From IMG/VR virus record IMGVR_UViG_3300031857_000216, positions 1 to 57,795 of that record: a DNA stretch of 57,795 nt; one strand, written 5' to 3'. The notes under the pieces were generated by a model. The model saw only the letters and a list, made by a program, of their open reading frames with translations, had not been told where the DNA came from and did no database searches. This document shows positions 1 through 7,049 of the stretch, in pieces. The position numbers and the translations under genes were made by a program. Numbering within the stretch: the stretch's first letter is position 1; each line of letters begins with the position of its first letter. Source of the DNA: a virus.

Positions 1-385
1 TCGTCTGCGCCGTCTTACCAAGACCAGGCTCGTCGGCAAGCAGCGCGCGGCGCGCCGTCGAGAGGAATGCAACGCCGGCGCGCTGATGAGGAAACAGGTC
101 CTCGTCGCCGTCGTAGGTGTCAAGATCTCGGAGGGCATTGGATGGGTCAACGCGCGCGGTACGCTCGTTGGACGCCCACTCGGTCAGCCTCGGACCAATC
201 TCGAGGTCAGACTTGAACACGGAACGGAGGGCAAGGCAGGACGCCCAGCTCAACGGGACGCGCCACGCGCCCTCGGCGGCGTTCCACGTCGCACCTGGGA
301 TGCTCTTGCACAACTCCTTGTAGCGCCACTCCGTGTTGATACGGATGTGCTCGCCTGTCTCGTTGAGCTCTACTGTTACCGGCAC
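1..385 (-). CDS. SNF2-type DNA helicase, N-terminal part (cut by window edge)
   Basis: The reading frame starts at a GTG (383-385), because the preceding in-frame codon is a TAG stop and a GAGG Shine-Dalgarno sits 7 nt upstream. About 128 codons are visible before the window ends. The N-terminal part (TVELNETGEHIRI, then WNAAEGAWRVPLSW) resembles the HARP-like substrate-binding region found before some SNF2 motors. It is followed by FPHQRAGVAFL and LADEPGLGKTAQ, the Q-motif and Walker A of SNF2/DEAD-like ATPases. Family knowledge suggests a DNA-dependent ATPase for branched-DNA remodelling, which fits the RuvC-like and polymerase genes just upstream. The conserved C-terminal motifs lie outside the window, so the exact class is unproven. 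Confidence 0.8.
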   Translation of the reverse strand, partial: MPVTVELNETGEHIRINTEWRYKELCKSIPGATWNAAEGAWRVPLSWASCLALRSVFKSDLEIGPRLTEWASNERTARVDPSNALRDLDTYDGDEDLFPHQRAGVAFLSTARRALLADEPGLGKTAQT

Positions 386-432
386 CTAAACACCTCGTTG
401 TCGTCATTTCGTCGTGATGAACACTGTATCAT

Positions 433-477
433 ATACTAAGCAGAAAAAGATGAAGTCTGCTACTTTTTTCTTAGTAT
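433..477 (-). other. hairpin between resolvase and helicase genes
   Basis: A perfect 8-bp inverted repeat (ATACTAAG at 433-440 against CTTAGTAT at 470-477) encloses complementary A- and T-rich tracts (AAAAAG and CTTTTTT). It lies between the resolvase stop (490) and the helicase GTG (385). A TATGAT-like -10 follows on the minus strand near 428-434. It could be a terminator for the upstream genes, an operator, or a 5' leader structure of the helicase mRNA; the sequence does not decide. Confidence 0.5.
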
Positions 478-489
478 CTTTCAGGGGTT

Positions 490-960
490 TTATTGGAGGA
501 GCCTCCGCGGGGTCCACCCATTCTTCGCAAGGAAGAGCAGGCCATGTCGGATCGCGTCCAGAGCGTGGCCGCCGCCGCCGCGGTGCCAGTACTCGAGCTT
601 CTTCAGGGCCTCGTTGGGGAACATCCGCTTGGCGTCGGACGGGCTCTGATACTTGAGCTCGTTATCGCTTATACCGGCGTCCCTCATGATCTGCTTGAGC
701 ACGCCGATCTGCTCGAGGCTGTAGGGAGCCTGCGAGTTGCGAACCGTCTGCGCGTTGATCGTGAACCGCTCGCAAACGATGTCGAGAACGTAGTCCTCGC
801 TGATCGCCTTCGCGATGATGCCCCTGATCGGGGCAGCAAACTCGTCGGGCTGAACCTCGGCGCTCCACTCAAGCACAGGCTCTGTGTCCTTCGGGGTCCA
901 GGTAAAGCACGACACGCCGGTGGCCTTTCCGGGGTCAACGGCCAGGATCATTCTTTTCAT
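490..960 (-). CDS. RuvC-like Holliday junction resolvase
   Basis: This 156-residue protein has the RNase H fold signature of phage RuvC-type resolvases. LAVDPGKATGVSCF near residue 5 carries the first catalytic Asp, DIVCERFTINAQT near residue 60 carries the Glu, and HALDAIRHGLLFL near residue 135 carries the C-terminal acidic cluster. Size matches the family (about 150-180). I chose the ATG at 960 over an upstream in-frame alternative because GGAGAGAAG lies just before it and only 1 nt separates it from the polymerase stop. It is translationally coupled to the polymerase and probably resolves branched replication or recombination intermediates before packaging. Confidence 0.83.
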   Translation of the reverse strand: MKRMILAVDPGKATGVSCFTWTPKDTEPVLEWSAEVQPDEFAAPIRGIIAKAISEDYVLDIVCERFTINAQTVRNSQAPYSLEQIGVLKQIMRDAGISDNELKYQSPSDAKRMFPNEALKKLEYWHRGGGGHALDAIRHGLLFLAKNGWTPRRLLQ

Positions 961-961
961 A

Positions 962-2785
962 TCAGTACTTCTCTCCCCAGGTCTCAAGTGGACCGTCGAT
1001 GCCGGAGGTCAGCGGGACCGCCCACCCCTCACGCGTCGTCATGCATTCCTTGACGATACGCATGATCTCCTCGGCGTCCTTACGCGGCGCCTGTAGCACG
1101 ATCTCGTCGTGCACCGGAACGATAAGCAGCTCGGTGAGATCTGCCTGGTCGAGCTTCACGAGGTTTGCCTTGAACACCTCGGCGGCGCCGCCCTGGATGA
1201 GGTAGTTGACCAGCGTGTAGACTCGATTCTCGTCACATGGAATGCGCCGTCCGGTCCAGGTGTAGATGTAGCCTTGGCCCTCCGTCTTGAGTCGGCGCAT
1301 TCCGATGTCCTCAATCTGACGCTGGAAGTGAACCATGCCGGGGAACCTACCATCGAACGCGTCTGACACGGACTTCATCTGCGCCTCATGAACGTTAGCG
1401 GTCAGCGCCTGCTTCGCAACGCCGGCGCCGTAGAGACGACCATAGATCATGCTCTTGATAAGACCGCGGCGCTTGTCTGATCTGCCCATCGACGGGTCGT
1501 TGTACACCTCGCGACCGATCTCGGTGAACGGGTCGGAACCTGTAGCGTCTGCCATGTTGAACAGACTGATGAGGTTGTCGTCCTGCGACAGACTTGCGAA
1601 CATTCGGAACTCGACCTGGTCGAGGTCGGACGTGATGATGACGTGGTCGTCGTCCTTCGGAATGAAGGCGCGGCGCACAACGTCGTCGCCCTTGGGCAGA
1701 GTCTGAAGAGCTGGGTTGGTGATCGACATGCGAGATGTTCGCGCGCCGAGCGTCCTAACGGACGGATGAACAAACCCGTCAACAGACTCGGTGAGGAAGT
1801 TGGAGAAGTAGGTGTTGGCAAGCTTATCAGCCTTACGCTGCTTGAGCACGATGTCGGCAAGATTGGATACCGCCTCGTTGCCGTCACGGATAAGCATCTT
1901 GAGCTGATCCTTGGTGCATGACTTCTGCCCGGTAGGAGTGTATTCGGTGATCTCGGCACCGAGGCTCTCAAAGAGACGAACGAGCTGAACGTTGCTCGTG
2001 ATGGAGGTGCCGCCGTACGTCTGCTTGGCCCAGTCCTTCACCGAGTTGGCGTAGTTCGTGAGCTCGTCGTACTTCCTCCTGGAGTAGTCAAGGTCGACGC
2101 GGGCACCATTGATCTCCATGCGGGTGACGATTCTACGCGTCGCCATCTCGAGCTCGTATGGGCGATGGTACGGGCCGTCGGGTCCGCACTTCTCGTAGAA
2201 CATCTCCCACAGCCGCGTCGTGAGCACGCAGTCCAGCGCGCCGTACGACCAATACGGCTGGAAGCTTGTCGGGACGGTTCCCCACGTCCAACCGTTCTTC
2301 GCAAGCTCCGCGTCGAGCGTGTCCTGTAGCGCGACCGCGCGGCCATCAATGTGCAGCGCCGCCAACCGCTTGAGAGCGCCGGACCCGAGCGGGTCGATGA
2401 TGTGCGCCATGATCATGGTGTCGTGCGCGCGGTGCCACGGCAGATCCCAGCGAGACTGAACGGCAAACCATCGTGCCTCAAACGCAATGTTGTGGCAGAT
2501 GATCGGACCATCAAAGCGATCCATGCCCTCGTAGAAGACGCCCTTCCACTCGTCCCAAGGGATTGACCAGCCCTGCTGGCCATCGCCTACCTGGACGAGA
2601 CGCAGACGACCGTGCCACGGCGATAGCGCGTGGTCGCGTGGGTTGCCGGGCAGCTCGCCGGTTTCTGTGTCAACCGACACCGCGTTGTGAGGACGGCGCT
2701 GGCCGAGCCACTCAAGAAACTCGCGCGCCTTCTCAGTAGAGTCTACGAGATGGAGCTGTACTCCAGAAAGATCCTCAGTTGCCAT
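962..2785 (-). CDS. polA: DNA polymerase I family (family A) with 3'-5' exonuclease domain
   Basis: The 607-residue protein is a phage family A replicative polymerase. The N-terminal half is a 3'-5' exonuclease: VSVDTETGE (DxE), IICHNIAFEARWF, and YGALDCVLTTRLW with the last Asp. The C-terminal half has motif A (DLDQVEFRMF, near residue 386), motif B (KRRGLIKSMIYGRLYGAG, Lys near 444) and motif C (VPVHDEIVLQ, near 559). No 5'-3' exonuclease domain is present. The start ATG at 2785 has a GGGAG Shine-Dalgarno and overlaps the dCMP deaminase stop by 11 bp; an upstream in-frame extension is unlikely. Motif B has Tyr at the position of E. coli Pol I F762, as in T7 polymerase. It forms an operon with the nucleotide synthesis genes. 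Confidence 0.95.
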   Translation of the reverse strand: MATEDLSGVQLHLVDSTEKAREFLEWLGQRRPHNAVSVDTETGELPGNPRDHALSPWHGRLRLVQVGDGQQGWSIPWDEWKGVFYEGMDRFDGPIICHNIAFEARWFAVQSRWDLPWHRAHDTMIMAHIIDPLGSGALKRLAALHIDGRAVALQDTLDAELAKNGWTWGTVPTSFQPYWSYGALDCVLTTRLWEMFYEKCGPDGPYHRPYELEMATRRIVTRMEINGARVDLDYSRRKYDELTNYANSVKDWAKQTYGGTSITSNVQLVRLFESLGAEITEYTPTGQKSCTKDQLKMLIRDGNEAVSNLADIVLKQRKADKLANTYFSNFLTESVDGFVHPSVRTLGARTSRMSITNPALQTLPKGDDVVRRAFIPKDDDHVIITSDLDQVEFRMFASLSQDDNLISLFNMADATGSDPFTEIGREVYNDPSMGRSDKRRGLIKSMIYGRLYGAGVAKQALTANVHEAQMKSVSDAFDGRFPGMVHFQRQIEDIGMRRLKTEGQGYIYTWTGRRIPCDENRVYTLVNYLIQGGAAEVFKANLVKLDQADLTELLIVPVHDEIVLQAPRKDAEEIMRIVKECMTTREGWAVPLTSGIDGPLETWGEKY

Positions 2786-3281
2786 TGTCACTCCCGCCTT
2801 CAACCACGACCACCTCAACGCCACACGTCTTGAGATAATCAAGAACCTTGTACGGATCACGATGCATGTCTGCCTCACTGATCATGCATACCACACGGGT
2901 GATACCGGAATTGGAAATCAGCTTGGCGCACGCGTCGCAAGGCGGGCTGACAATATACATCGTACCGCCAAGACTCTTCGACCTGTCAACGTAGAGAAGG
3001 GCGTTCGCCTCGGCATGAATAGCCGGGCACCCTGTGTACTCGGTTCCGAGAGACGTTACGCCCTGAGCCCGCTCGCACCAGTTGATGCACTGCCCCTGCT
3101 TGGGCCAGTTCGCGGCCGGGCCGTTGTATCCGGTGGCTACGATGTGCTGGTCACTCGAGACGATAACGGCGCCCATCTGCGCGCGCGAGCATCGAGATCT
3201 CTTGGCCACCAGCGCGGCCACACCAAGCCATGTTTCATCCCACGTCGGTCTGTCGTCAGTCGTCATCGCCTTCTTCGTCAT
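2775..3281 (-). CDS. deoxycytidylate (dCMP) deaminase
   Basis: The 168-residue protein carries the zinc-dependent deaminase signature: PAIHAEANALLY (His plus catalytic Glu) and SPPCDACAKLI (PCxxC), with the upstream TGYNGPAANWP substrate loop typical of dCMP deaminases. The product dUMP is the substrate of the thymidylate synthase encoded two genes upstream, so the two enzymes form a dCMP-to-dTMP route. The start could be the ATG at 3281 or an internal ATG at 3266 preceded by GAAGAAGG; both overlap the upstream small gene. The C-terminus overlaps the polymerase start. Confidence 0.92.
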   Translation of the reverse strand: MTKKAMTTDDRPTWDETWLGVAALVAKRSRCSRAQMGAVIVSSDQHIVATGYNGPAANWPKQGQCINWCERAQGVTSLGTEYTGCPAIHAEANALLYVDRSKSLGGTMYIVSPPCDACAKLISNSGITRVVCMISEADMHRDPYKVLDYLKTCGVEVVVVEGGSDNGN

Positions 3282-3453
3282 TCTCGTAATCGGACATGTT
3301 GTTGATGGCGAACACCATCACCTTGGACACGAGCTCAAGCGCGTCACGACGGGAGAAGCCGGCCTCCTTGAGAGTGCAATACATCTCGTGCATTGACACG
3401 GCTGCCTCAAGCAGCGGAGATCTCTGGCCGAACTCCTCCTCGTAGTCTCTCAT
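3256..3453 (-). CDS. small acidic protein of unknown function
   Basis: I do not recognise this 65-residue protein. It starts with an ATGA overlap with the thymidylate synthase stop (3450-3453) and overlaps the dCMP deaminase start, so it is embedded in the nucleotide-metabolism operon. It is predicted helical in the middle (SMHEMYCTLKEAGFSRRDALELVSKVMVFAINN) and ends in a strongly acidic tail, DYENDEEGDDD. An accessory or regulatory partner of its neighbours is possible, but nothing in the sequence shows this. Confidence 0.7.
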   Translation of the reverse strand: MRDYEEEFGQRSPLLEAAVSMHEMYCTLKEAGFSRRDALELVSKVMVFAINNMSDYENDEEGDDD

Positions 3454-4295
3454 CGCTGCTCTTTCTCCTTGTTGCGCTCAATCGCCTTGAGCATGGCATC
3501 AGCGTACCACGCCTCCTGTGACGTAAGAGCAACGTGGTCTGTCTTGCCCTTGGCGGCAAGAAGCGCAAGAAGGCCGGACGCCTCAATGGCGCCCCAGGTA
3601 GATCCGGTAATCGGCGGGATCTCCACGATTTGATCGGTCTTCGTAAGCTGCTCGGCGGCGTCGTAGTGCTGCTCGTAGATGTGGAGCGACCCGACGTGGT
3701 GAGCGTACTTACCAGGCTCGATGCCAAGAACGCTTGCCATAGCGATCTGCACGCGAGTAAACTGGAAGAAGTCGTAGGCCGCGCCAAGCCATACGTCGTT
3801 GGACCGCATGTAGACGCTCATGTTGAGCTTGTTGTTGCGGATGCGGAACTGATGAAGAACGGTGCACGGGTAGTCACGCTTGTTTGGTTGATTGTCGTAG
3901 TCCGGGTTCCAGATTGTGACGACGGCCTGCCGCGAGTTCGGGTCGAGCTGAAGCTTCTGCACGACGTGCGCGTACTGGCCCCTGGTGCGTAGACCATACG
4001 CGCCGTGGAAGATTCCGTTGTCCTCGGCGAAGTTCTTGAACTGCGGACCGACGGCAATCACGACGTCGGGAAAGCTGGTGCCTGACAGAAGCTGGCACGC
4101 CTCAACGGCGCCGATGCCGGGAACCGCGTTGCGGCCCACCTTCATGGGCAGCGTGTTGTAGACGTCGTCGATGAGGATTACGGCGTCCTCAATCTCGCGA
4201 GTCTTCATGCCGCGCGGTGCGACCTCATCGCCGTGGCGAAGAACATGCTGAACAAGATCAACGTAGCCGTTGACGCCGTTCTCAATCTCAATCAT
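3450..4295 (-). CDS. thyA: thymidylate synthase (ThyA type)
   Basis: The 281-residue protein is a folate-dependent ThyA homologue that methylates dUMP to dTMP. DYPCTVLHQF contains the nucleophilic Cys, followed by the dUMP-binding stretch NMSVYMRSNDVWLGAAYDFFQF, then VGSLHIYEQH near the C-terminal third. The N-terminal third is divergent from bacterial ThyA, as in several phage enzymes. I prefer the ATG at 4295 because it makes an ATGA overlap with the upstream kinase stop; the ATG at 4307 has AGGAG only 1 nt away. It lies in a kinase-ThyA-small protein-deaminase-polymerase operon. Confidence 0.9.
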   Translation of the reverse strand: MIEIENGVNGYVDLVQHVLRHGDEVAPRGMKTREIEDAVILIDDVYNTLPMKVGRNAVPGIGAVEACQLLSGTSFPDVVIAVGPQFKNFAEDNGIFHGAYGLRTRGQYAHVVQKLQLDPNSRQAVVTIWNPDYDNQPNKRDYPCTVLHQFRIRNNKLNMSVYMRSNDVWLGAAYDFFQFTRVQIAMASVLGIEPGKYAHHVGSLHIYEQHYDAAEQLTKTDQIVEIPPITGSTWGAIEASGLLALLAAKGKTDHVALTSQEAWYADAMLKAIERNKEKEQR

Positions 4296-5302
4296 TGAAG
4301 TTCCCATTCTCCTACGCTTTCTCTCTTGCTGATTTTTTGGATGGCGACCCCGTACTCATGACAGTCAGAGTAGCGGAAGCGGCGAACGTATTGCGGATGC
4401 GGCAGCGTGACGTAGTCGTCGGCGTGTATCGTTGTCCGCAGCACCGCCTTCTCCGCAAGACGACCAAGCGCGGCCACCGGCGGGCTGCCAAGATCACGAT
4501 GCAACGCGCCGAGGCGGGCTGGATCGATCTCGTTGCCGTTCACGATTCCGACCGTCTGCCAGAAGCCGTCAGGTAGCCCGCGCATGAGGAAGTCGCCGGA
4601 GCTTGTGGATACCGGCATGAACGGTAGGATCGTCTCCTCGCCGAACTCCTCGGTGATGTTGCGCCTATCGCCGACGATCAGCACTGATGGAGTTGGGACG
4701 CCAATGTACTCGGGGTACGCGCCAAGAAATCTGGCCTTGTTCGCGATCTCCGCGGCGATGTCAAGAATACGGCGCGCGTACGCGGGATACTCGCGCATTG
4801 GCATGTCACCAGGTGAAAGCACGTCGGCAAGAATAGCCTCGTTCACACTGGTACGTGAGTACTCCTTGTGGATTGTTGACAGCTCATCAAGATTGACGAA
4901 GTCGTCGCCGCGAGAGCCTACGCGCTTGATGATCACGTCAATCGGCTGATACAGCAGAAACTGAGCCATTCCTCGAGATTGCATGAACAGCTCGACCCAG
5001 CGCCAGCCAGACTTGCCGAGTAGACCGTATCCATCCGTGTTGGTATGAGGACGCTTGAGCGGCGCGTACGTGCGCTCGCCCCAGTGCCAGCGATCGGCCA
5101 GGTGAATCTCGTCAAACAGGTTGACGTTCTGAAGATCAATCGCATATTCCTTGAGCAGGCAGCGACGCGTCTCCTCGGGCGGCCTACCCTTGTGATGCTT
5201 GATGATCTTAAGGTCGGGCTGCTCGGCAAGCAGCTCCTCCTCGAGCGCCGCGATCAGCGTGCTCTTACCGGAGCCGTCGCAACCTTCGATTGCAATAAAC
5301 AT
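4292..5302 (-). CDS. dTMP kinase fused to a uracil-DNA-glycosylase-like domain
   Basis: The 336-residue protein starts with a P-loop, IEGCDGSGKSTLIAAL (residues 5-20), and the thymidylate kinase layout, including DRWHWGE near residue 70. That part ends near residue 200. The remainder, starting VLIVGDRRN, looks like the uracil-DNA glycosylase superfamily: PFMPVSTSSGDFLM, IVNGNE, VAALGRLAEKAV and the C-terminal LPHPQYVRRF. These correspond in order to the VGE, PF-SG, N, LGR-A and HP motifs of family 4/5-like enzymes. The kinase call is firm; the second domain is an inference from motifs by eye. An ATGA overlap couples it to thymidylate synthase. Confidence 0.82.
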   Translation of the reverse strand: MFIAIEGCDGSGKSTLIAALEEELLAEQPDLKIIKHHKGRPPEETRRCLLKEYAIDLQNVNLFDEIHLADRWHWGERTYAPLKRPHTNTDGYGLLGKSGWRWVELFMQSRGMAQFLLYQPIDVIIKRVGSRGDDFVNLDELSTIHKEYSRTSVNEAILADVLSPGDMPMREYPAYARRILDIAAEIANKARFLGAYPEYIGVPTPSVLIVGDRRNITEEFGEETILPFMPVSTSSGDFLMRGLPDGFWQTVGIVNGNEIDPARLGALHRDLGSPPVAALGRLAEKAVLRTTIHADDYVTLPHPQYVRRFRYSDCHEYGVAIQKISKRESVGEWELQ

Positions 5303-5329
5303 GTCGTTCGTCCTTATCCTGGGTAGAGG

Positions 5330-5338
5330 ATTATATCA
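5330..5338 (-). promoter_or_regulatory. putative extended -10 promoter for the nucleotide-metabolism operon
   Basis: On the minus strand TGATATAAT (5338 to 5330) is an extended -10 match, 28 nt before the dTMP kinase ATG. No clear -35 is seen at normal spacing. The gap between the kinase gene and the upstream gene is only 33 bp, so the element overlaps the end of that gene. Confidence 0.5.
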
Positions 5339-5806
5339 GGGAATCATCTCAATTCTGTAAACAGCCTCGATGCCCTTGTCTAGATCCGATGCCGACTCAA
5401 GAAGGCGCTGAGCAACGTGGGTCAGGTATCGCGACCCGCTGTTGTCGTACTTGTAGAGCGCCTCAAGAACGGCGGACGCGTCGTCGCTGACCTGCGCCCA
5501 GTATCGGTTCTTCTCAGGAAAGATCACCGGAGCGTGAAGCGACGGGCGGCACTCGTCGCACGGAGTAACCTCGTGACGAATCTCTCTCGTGTCGATCTCC
5601 TGAAGCCCGTAGCGCTTCACAAGTTGGCACGCGCCGGTGTGATAGATCACCGAGACACCGACGCGCGAAAGAACGTAGGAGCCGTTGTCGGTCTTGTAGA
5701 GCTCAAACTCGATCCAGCGGTTGGAACCGCGCCGCCACGAGGACGACTTGCCGAGGAGCTTCCCATTGAACTGTAGGATCCGAGATCCGTCTTTTACTTC
5801 GATCAT
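5336..5806 (-). CDS. conserved hypothetical protein with a Cys pair
   Basis: I cannot assign a function to this 156-residue protein. The first half is beta-rich (RILQFNGKLLG, WIEFELYKTDNGSYVLSRVGVSVIYH), followed by VTPCDECRP, a CxxC that could bind metal. The second half is helical (DDASAVLEALYKYDNSGSRYLTHVAQRLLESA). I chose the ATG at 5806, which has GGAAAG at suitable spacing, rather than an in-frame GTG at 5833. It stands between the last tail gene and the nucleotide-metabolism operon and has its own promoter-like element (5836-5843). Confidence 0.75.
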   Translation of the reverse strand: MIEVKDGSRILQFNGKLLGKSSSWRRGSNRWIEFELYKTDNGSYVLSRVGVSVIYHTGACQLVKRYGLQEIDTREIRHEVTPCDECRPSLHAPVIFPEKNRYWAQVSDDASAVLEALYKYDNSGSRYLTHVAQRLLESASDLDKGIEAVYRIEMIP

Positions 5807-5835
5807 TTTAGTGTCTTTCCCGTGACTTGACACTC

Positions 5836-5843
5836 ATCATAAC
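5836..5843 (-). promoter_or_regulatory. putative -10 element GTTATGAT
   Basis: GTTATGAT on the minus strand lies in the short gap before the gene at 5806. The same octamer recurs at 11425-11432 and 15326-15333, always in a gap between minus-strand genes, with variants at 47573, 52489 and 56634. No convincing -35 is visible. Confidence 0.45.
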
Positions 5844-5876
5844 ATGGTTTGAATATGAGATGTGTATCATTTCTGG

Positions 5877-7049
5877 CTATTCTCCTAGACGGGCCTCAAG
5901 CGCCTCGACGCGCTTGATGAGCTCCTGCACACCCTTGACGGTCAGCGCCGTGACGGCGCGCTGATCCCAGTCGACGGGCTTGAACTCCGAGAAGTCCTCG
6001 TAGGTCATCGTCTCGGGGTCCTTATTACTCCACCACTCGCTGTCCGGCGCGTCAAACGCCGCCAGGTTGCGGTTGACCTCGGCGATCTCCTCGGCGATGA
6101 ATCCATACGCGGTGTACTCATCCGACATGCGGCGACCGATGTCGTCAACACCCTCCGGGTATTTGTAGTTGAACGAGCGAGGCTGCAGGGCGGCGATTGT
6201 TGAGAGTGCGGCGTCGCCGTCAATGTCAACGATGTTTCGCTTGATCTCAACGGTTGAGCTTGAGCGACCAATGAAGTAGACGCCAAAGACGGTGCCGGAG
6301 AACAGCGTCACGGTCGGCGAGACGATTGTTGGCCAGTTTGGTATGGAGATGTAGTTCGTGTTAGTGACGACGTCTCCACCAGACTCCACGCGGTTAGGGC
6401 GCAGGTAGGTGGTGTACGTAGTCACGCCGTCATTGTCAAAGATCTCGATCCAAAAGTCGGCCAAGGCACCGGTTTTAATCGTTACGCTTTTTCCTCTAAC
6501 GCCGTCTACCTCATCAAACGACACCAATATTAAATCGTTTGTTATGAGCACCTCCTCCTGCTCGTATCCGCTGTAGCTTGGTGAGTATAGCGGCTCAAAC
6601 GTCCCAGCAGGGGCAACGTACCTAAACTCGTTTGCGCTAAACCCGCCGTAGGTCTGAGTGGAGTATGTTGACGCGGGGTTGCCGTCTGGATCCTCCGGGT
6701 TTGGAATATCAAGGTTTGCGACGGTTTTGTTTACCGCGATGCGATAGGACTGCAGTGTCCCTGCACCAAATGTATCCGTGTTGTCGGTGATCTCAATGGT
6801 GCCGATGTCGGCACCAATGATCGAGTTGATGCTCACGGCCGCAAGACTTTCTGAGTACGAGATTGCGTCGGTCGTGATTGACCAGCCGGCAATCTGTCCG
6901 CCGGTAATCTCGATGTTGCCGAGGCTGGCGACGCTCGTGGCGTTTGAACCGCGACGCTTCTCGAGCTTGCTCAGCCTGGTGTCGTGGTCGCTGAAGCGCT
7001 TGCCGATGGTGCGCTTGCTTCTCCTAAGATTACTCGCCAACTTTATCAA
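5877..7049 (-). CDS. tail fibre or receptor-binding protein with S74-like C-terminal chaperone domain
   Basis: The 390-residue protein begins with a coiled-coil-like basic segment (SDHDTRLSKLEKRRGS), followed by beta-rich repeats. From about residue 265 it has the signature of the intramolecular chaperone/auto-processing domain of fibres and endosialidases (peptidase S74 type): SFNYKYPEG, AYGFIAEEIAEVN, and the terminal helix AVTALTVKGVQELIKRVEAL. Such domains trimerise the fibre and are often self-cleaved. There is no ATG in the first 300 codons. The start is a TTG at 7049, or a second TTG at 7040 about 10 nt after GGAG, overlapping the upstream tail gene stop (TAA at 7030-7032). Confidence 0.82.
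   Translation of the reverse strand: MIKLASNLRRSKRTIGKRFSDHDTRLSKLEKRRGSNATSVASLGNIEITGGQIAGWSITTDAISYSESLAAVSINSIIGADIGTIEITDNTDTFGAGTLQSYRIAVNKTVANLDIPNPEDPDGNPASTYSTQTYGGFSANEFRYVAPAGTFEPLYSPSYSGYEQEEVLITNDLILVSFDEVDGVRGKSVTIKTGALADFWIEIFDNDGVTTYTTYLRPNRVESGGDVVTNTNYISIPNWPTIVSPTVTLFSGTVFGVYFIGRSSSTVEIKRNIVDIDGDAALSTIAALQPRSFNYKYPEGVDDIGRRMSDEYTAYGFIAEEIAEVNRNLAAFDAPDSEWWSNKDPETMTYEDFSEFKPVDWDQRAVTALTVKGVQELIKRVEALEARLGE

Noticed and set aside
433-477. tRNA or structured RNA
   Set aside because: Simple two-arm hairpin; no cloverleaf or T-loop signature. I found no tRNA in the window.
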